Below are positions 31,687 to 33,450 of a DNA stretch of 33,450 nt, piece by piece. The translations under genes were made by a program, and so were the position numbers. The notes under the pieces were generated by a model. It had not been told where the DNA came from and did no database searches. It was given only the letters and a program-made list of their open reading frames with translations. Source of the stretch: an uncultured Parabacteroides sp. (GTDB lineage: Bacteria; Bacteroidota; Bacteroidia; Bacteroidales; Tannerellaceae); NCBI GenBank assembly GCA_900770835.1, contig CAAGLQ010000268.1:1-33450 (forward strand). Direction: 5' to 3'. Numbering within the stretch: the stretch's first letter is position 1; every line of letters starts with the position of its first letter.

Positions 31687-32745
31687 CTAATGAGTTACGT
31701 GTCCGCTTATCCAATCATTTAAAAGATTGGCTAATTGCGCATTGTTTAGATCCTGCATCAAGAAATGGGTGTTGCCGTGAATGCCAATCTTGGGTAACTC
31801 CACGAGGGTAGCCTGGCCACCGTGTCGATTGAGCGTCTCCACAAACTTACGAGCCATTTGCAGGCGGACACGCCAGTTCTCATCGCCTAAATTTTGAGAG
31901 GGTGTCTCCGGGATGTAATCGCCAAAATAGAGTACGATAGGGATTTGCGTCAGCCGCTTGTATTGCTCCATCGGGACAGGCGTACCGGCCACACCTCCGG
32001 TCAATCCGTCGATGCGTTCGGGTACCTCACCTTCCGGGAAGAGGAAACCGCCCGGCTCATACGAAACGACCGCCTTGACCTGCGGATTTTGGATAGCGGC
32101 AAACCAGCCCGTGATGCCTCCGGCGGAGTGGGTCACCAAGACATGGTCGCCAATCCGATCGGCCAAAGCAGACAGGGCAGGCAGGTCGTGCCGGTGATCG
32201 CTCAGGTCGGGGGTCAGCATCCGGAAGAACTGCGAGAGGGAGGCCGAATCCCGCGGGAACTGCACATCGGCGTGATAGTTCGGCCAGATACCTAAGCGCC
32301 AAATGTCAAACCAAAACATCTCATCGGCAACAGGCTTAACCGTAGTGGTGGCGGAGGTACGCCCCGCACGTCCTCGGCCAGGCAGATCGACCACATAGCT
32401 GCCCCATCCTCGGCGCAGCATCAGGGTGGAGAAGCCCTCTCGCCCATCGGGTGTCATTTGCCAGCAAACACCTGAACCACCATAACCATGCACATAGACC
32501 AAAGGTAGGGCATGGCCGTCGGCGGGCAACTGAAATTCCACGAAAGCATGATCCGCTCGGTAGCTCTGCCCGGTCTCCTCTTGCGTGGCCCATCCCACGA
32601 ACTTACTGTTATCGTAGGCACCTTCCCGTTGCAGGGTCTCCCCACCCACCGTGAATTGTCCCTGCTTGGCGATCACCAAGTTTTGCGCCGTGCTCTTACC
32701 TGCTATGAACAGGAGAGCCGATAGAATCAAGTGCTTCAACATCAT
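31687..32745 (-). CDS. Secreted alpha/beta-hydrolase (putative esterase)
   Basis: Predicted periplasmic serine hydrolase, 352 residues, signal peptide MMLKHLILSALLFIAGKSTAQ. Fold landmarks: LVYVHGYGGSGVCW (oxyanion HG, ~83-95), the nucleophile elbow THSAGG with Ser207, a likely acid Glu230 in VVSYEPGG, and His327 in GIHGNTHFLMQDLNN (His323 is also near). Lipase-like YVVDLPGRGRAGRT follows the first strand. The export signal and the acid residue argue against the cytoplasmic MenH of the menaquinone pathway. Its start ATG overlaps the upstream stop (ATGA), coupling it to the DUF4440 gene. Substrate unknown. Confidence 0.85.
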   Translation of the reverse strand: MMLKHLILSALLFIAGKSTAQNLVIAKQGQFTVGGETLQREGAYDNSKFVGWATQEETGQSYRADHAFVEFQLPADGHALPLVYVHGYGGSGVCWQMTPDGREGFSTLMLRRGWGSYVVDLPGRGRAGRTSATTTVKPVADEMFWFDIWRLGIWPNYHADVQFPRDSASLSQFFRMLTPDLSDHRHDLPALSALADRIGDHVLVTHSAGGITGWFAAIQNPQVKAVVSYEPGGFLFPEGEVPERIDGLTGGVAGTPVPMEQYKRLTQIPIVLYFGDYIPETPSQNLGDENWRVRLQMARKFVETLNRHGGQATLVELPKIGIHGNTHFLMQDLNNAQLANLLNDWISGHVTH

Positions 32746-33200
32746 GGCTGCATCAATTTAGTGAATGAAAGGGAGGCTAACTTCCAGGCATCACCTTGCT
32801 TGACAAATACCTCCGTGACCATGAAATGGTTGGTCACCTCGTTGCCACCGACAACGGCCAGCAGATCCATGTCACACAAAACAACAGCAGTCCCCTCAGC
32901 GAAGCGAACCGACTCATTGCGAATCGTAGCTTTCTTGTAATGGATCATGCCACCCCGGATGATGTCCACCTCCTGTTGTTTACCCCATGCGCCACCCATG
33001 TGCACGAAGACCGCCTCTTGGTGGAACAGGTTGGCCAAAGCATCCGCATTCTTCTCGGCCATCCAATCCCATTTCTGGTGAGAGAGGTCGATAATCTCCT
33101 GTTGAGCGGGAGTCAGCGATTGGGTTTGCACAGGTTGTTGTCCCCATACGGATAATGCGCTGATGAAAAGCGCCACGGTAAATAAGCCTATCTTCTTCAT
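32742..33200 (-). CDS. Secreted SnoaL/DUF4440-like protein
   Basis: Small NTF2-fold protein, 152 residues. MKKIGLFTVALFISALSVWGQ is a signal peptide. The rest (WDWMAEKNADALANLFHQEAVFVHMGGAWGKQQEVDIIRGG ... VFVKQGDAWKLASLSFTKL) has the cone-shaped NTF2/SnoaL pattern of DUF4440. Members bind small ligands or act as isomerases or hydratases; none of this can be assigned here. It is upstream of and coupled to the alpha/beta hydrolase by a 4-bp overlap, so the two probably act on the same compound in the periplasm. A weak -7-like TACTTTCG (minus strand, 33238-33231) precedes it. Confidence 0.82.
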   Translation of the reverse strand: MKKIGLFTVALFISALSVWGQQPVQTQSLTPAQQEIIDLSHQKWDWMAEKNADALANLFHQEAVFVHMGGAWGKQQEVDIIRGGMIHYKKATIRNESVRFAEGTAVVLCDMDLLAVVGGNEVTNHFMVTEVFVKQGDAWKLASLSFTKLMQP

Positions 33201-33450
33201 TGCGATATGTTTTAAAATTTGACTCTGTCGCGAAAGTAGGGCGATTCCCCCATGCGGCAGTTATACGGATTTCGGTTTTTCTTACCATTATTTCGGTATT
33301 TCGCCTCCGCTCCAAGCGCCTTTACAGTGCCTCTTCGCACCCCAAAAATAGGGTTTTCGTTGATGTTTCCGAAAATTCGTGCTCAGCCTTGGAGATTCCG
33401 TTTTAGAGGCACCACCCCTTGTCGCAATCCATGAAAAACCTATATTCGCC
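33201..33450. other. Window end without recognised gene
   Basis: These 250 bases show no supported coding region, tRNA or strong hairpin. Apart from the weak -7-like TACTTTCG at 33238-33231, I see nothing in them. Confidence 0.4.

Noticed and set aside
31687..32745. Missing MenH of the menaquinone pathway
   Set aside because: The alpha/beta hydrolase has a signal peptide and a different acid position, is far from the men operon and is coupled to a DUF4440 gene.

Overview
The window reads as a piece of a Bacteroidales chromosome (Bacteroides/Parabacteroides-like; the genus cannot be fixed from sequence alone). The grounds are: promoters of the Bacteroidetes type TTTG-N19-21-TAnnTTTG; scarce Shine-Dalgarno sequences; a menF-menD-menB-menC-menE gene order led by a HAD-hotdog fusion; a secreted GH84 glycosidase; and a short MenE. 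Most of the window is ordinary, compact core-type chromosome without a complete mobile element.

Layout, left half: (1) 1-3034, + strand: the tail of a Cof-type HAD phosphatase, a beta-class carbonic anhydrase and a CPA1 Na+/H+ antiporter. (2) 3035-3800, a stretch without protein genes: an array of 22-bp repeats with inverted copies ending in a terminator-like hairpin; a decayed 5' piece of what looks like a group II intron on the minus strand; then the terminator, gene and promoter of initiator tRNA-fMet (minus strand). (3) 3801-6924, +: a TetR regulator, a FabH-like ketosynthase, FabG, and an RluA-type pseudouridine synthase. (4) 7016-10480, +: M20 dipeptidase, MTA/SAH-type deaminase and purine nucleoside phosphorylase, a tight salvage operon. 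(5) 10500-10898: promoter, tRNA-Gly(GCC), tRNA-Leu(CAG), tRNA-Leu(GAG), terminator.

Right half: (6) 10942-15279, +: two SGNH-hydrolase-like envelope proteins and an MBOAT acyltransferase with overlapping reading frames, a probable polysaccharide or peptidoglycan O-acylation unit of unknown substrate. (7) 24895 down to 15296, minus strand: the menaquinone operon (HAD-hotdog fusion, menF, menD, menB, menC, menE), followed 63 bp later by a GH84 beta-N-acetylglucosaminidase. (8) 30597 down to 25047, minus: a complete tripartite RND efflux operon (adaptor lipoprotein, pump, outer-membrane channel) divergent from an AraC-family regulator, with a 16-bp direct repeat between them. (9) 33200 down to 31687, minus: a secreted DUF4440/SnoaL-like protein and a secreted alpha/beta hydrolase, translationally coupled.

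Items most worth a second look are the two-SGNH plus MBOAT unit, the HAD-hotdog fusion at the head of a men operon that has no recognisable menH, the repeat array and intron remnant beside tRNA-fMet, and the direct repeats in the efflux/AraC intergenic region. I found no CRISPR array, no complete insertion sequence and no clear novel defence system.
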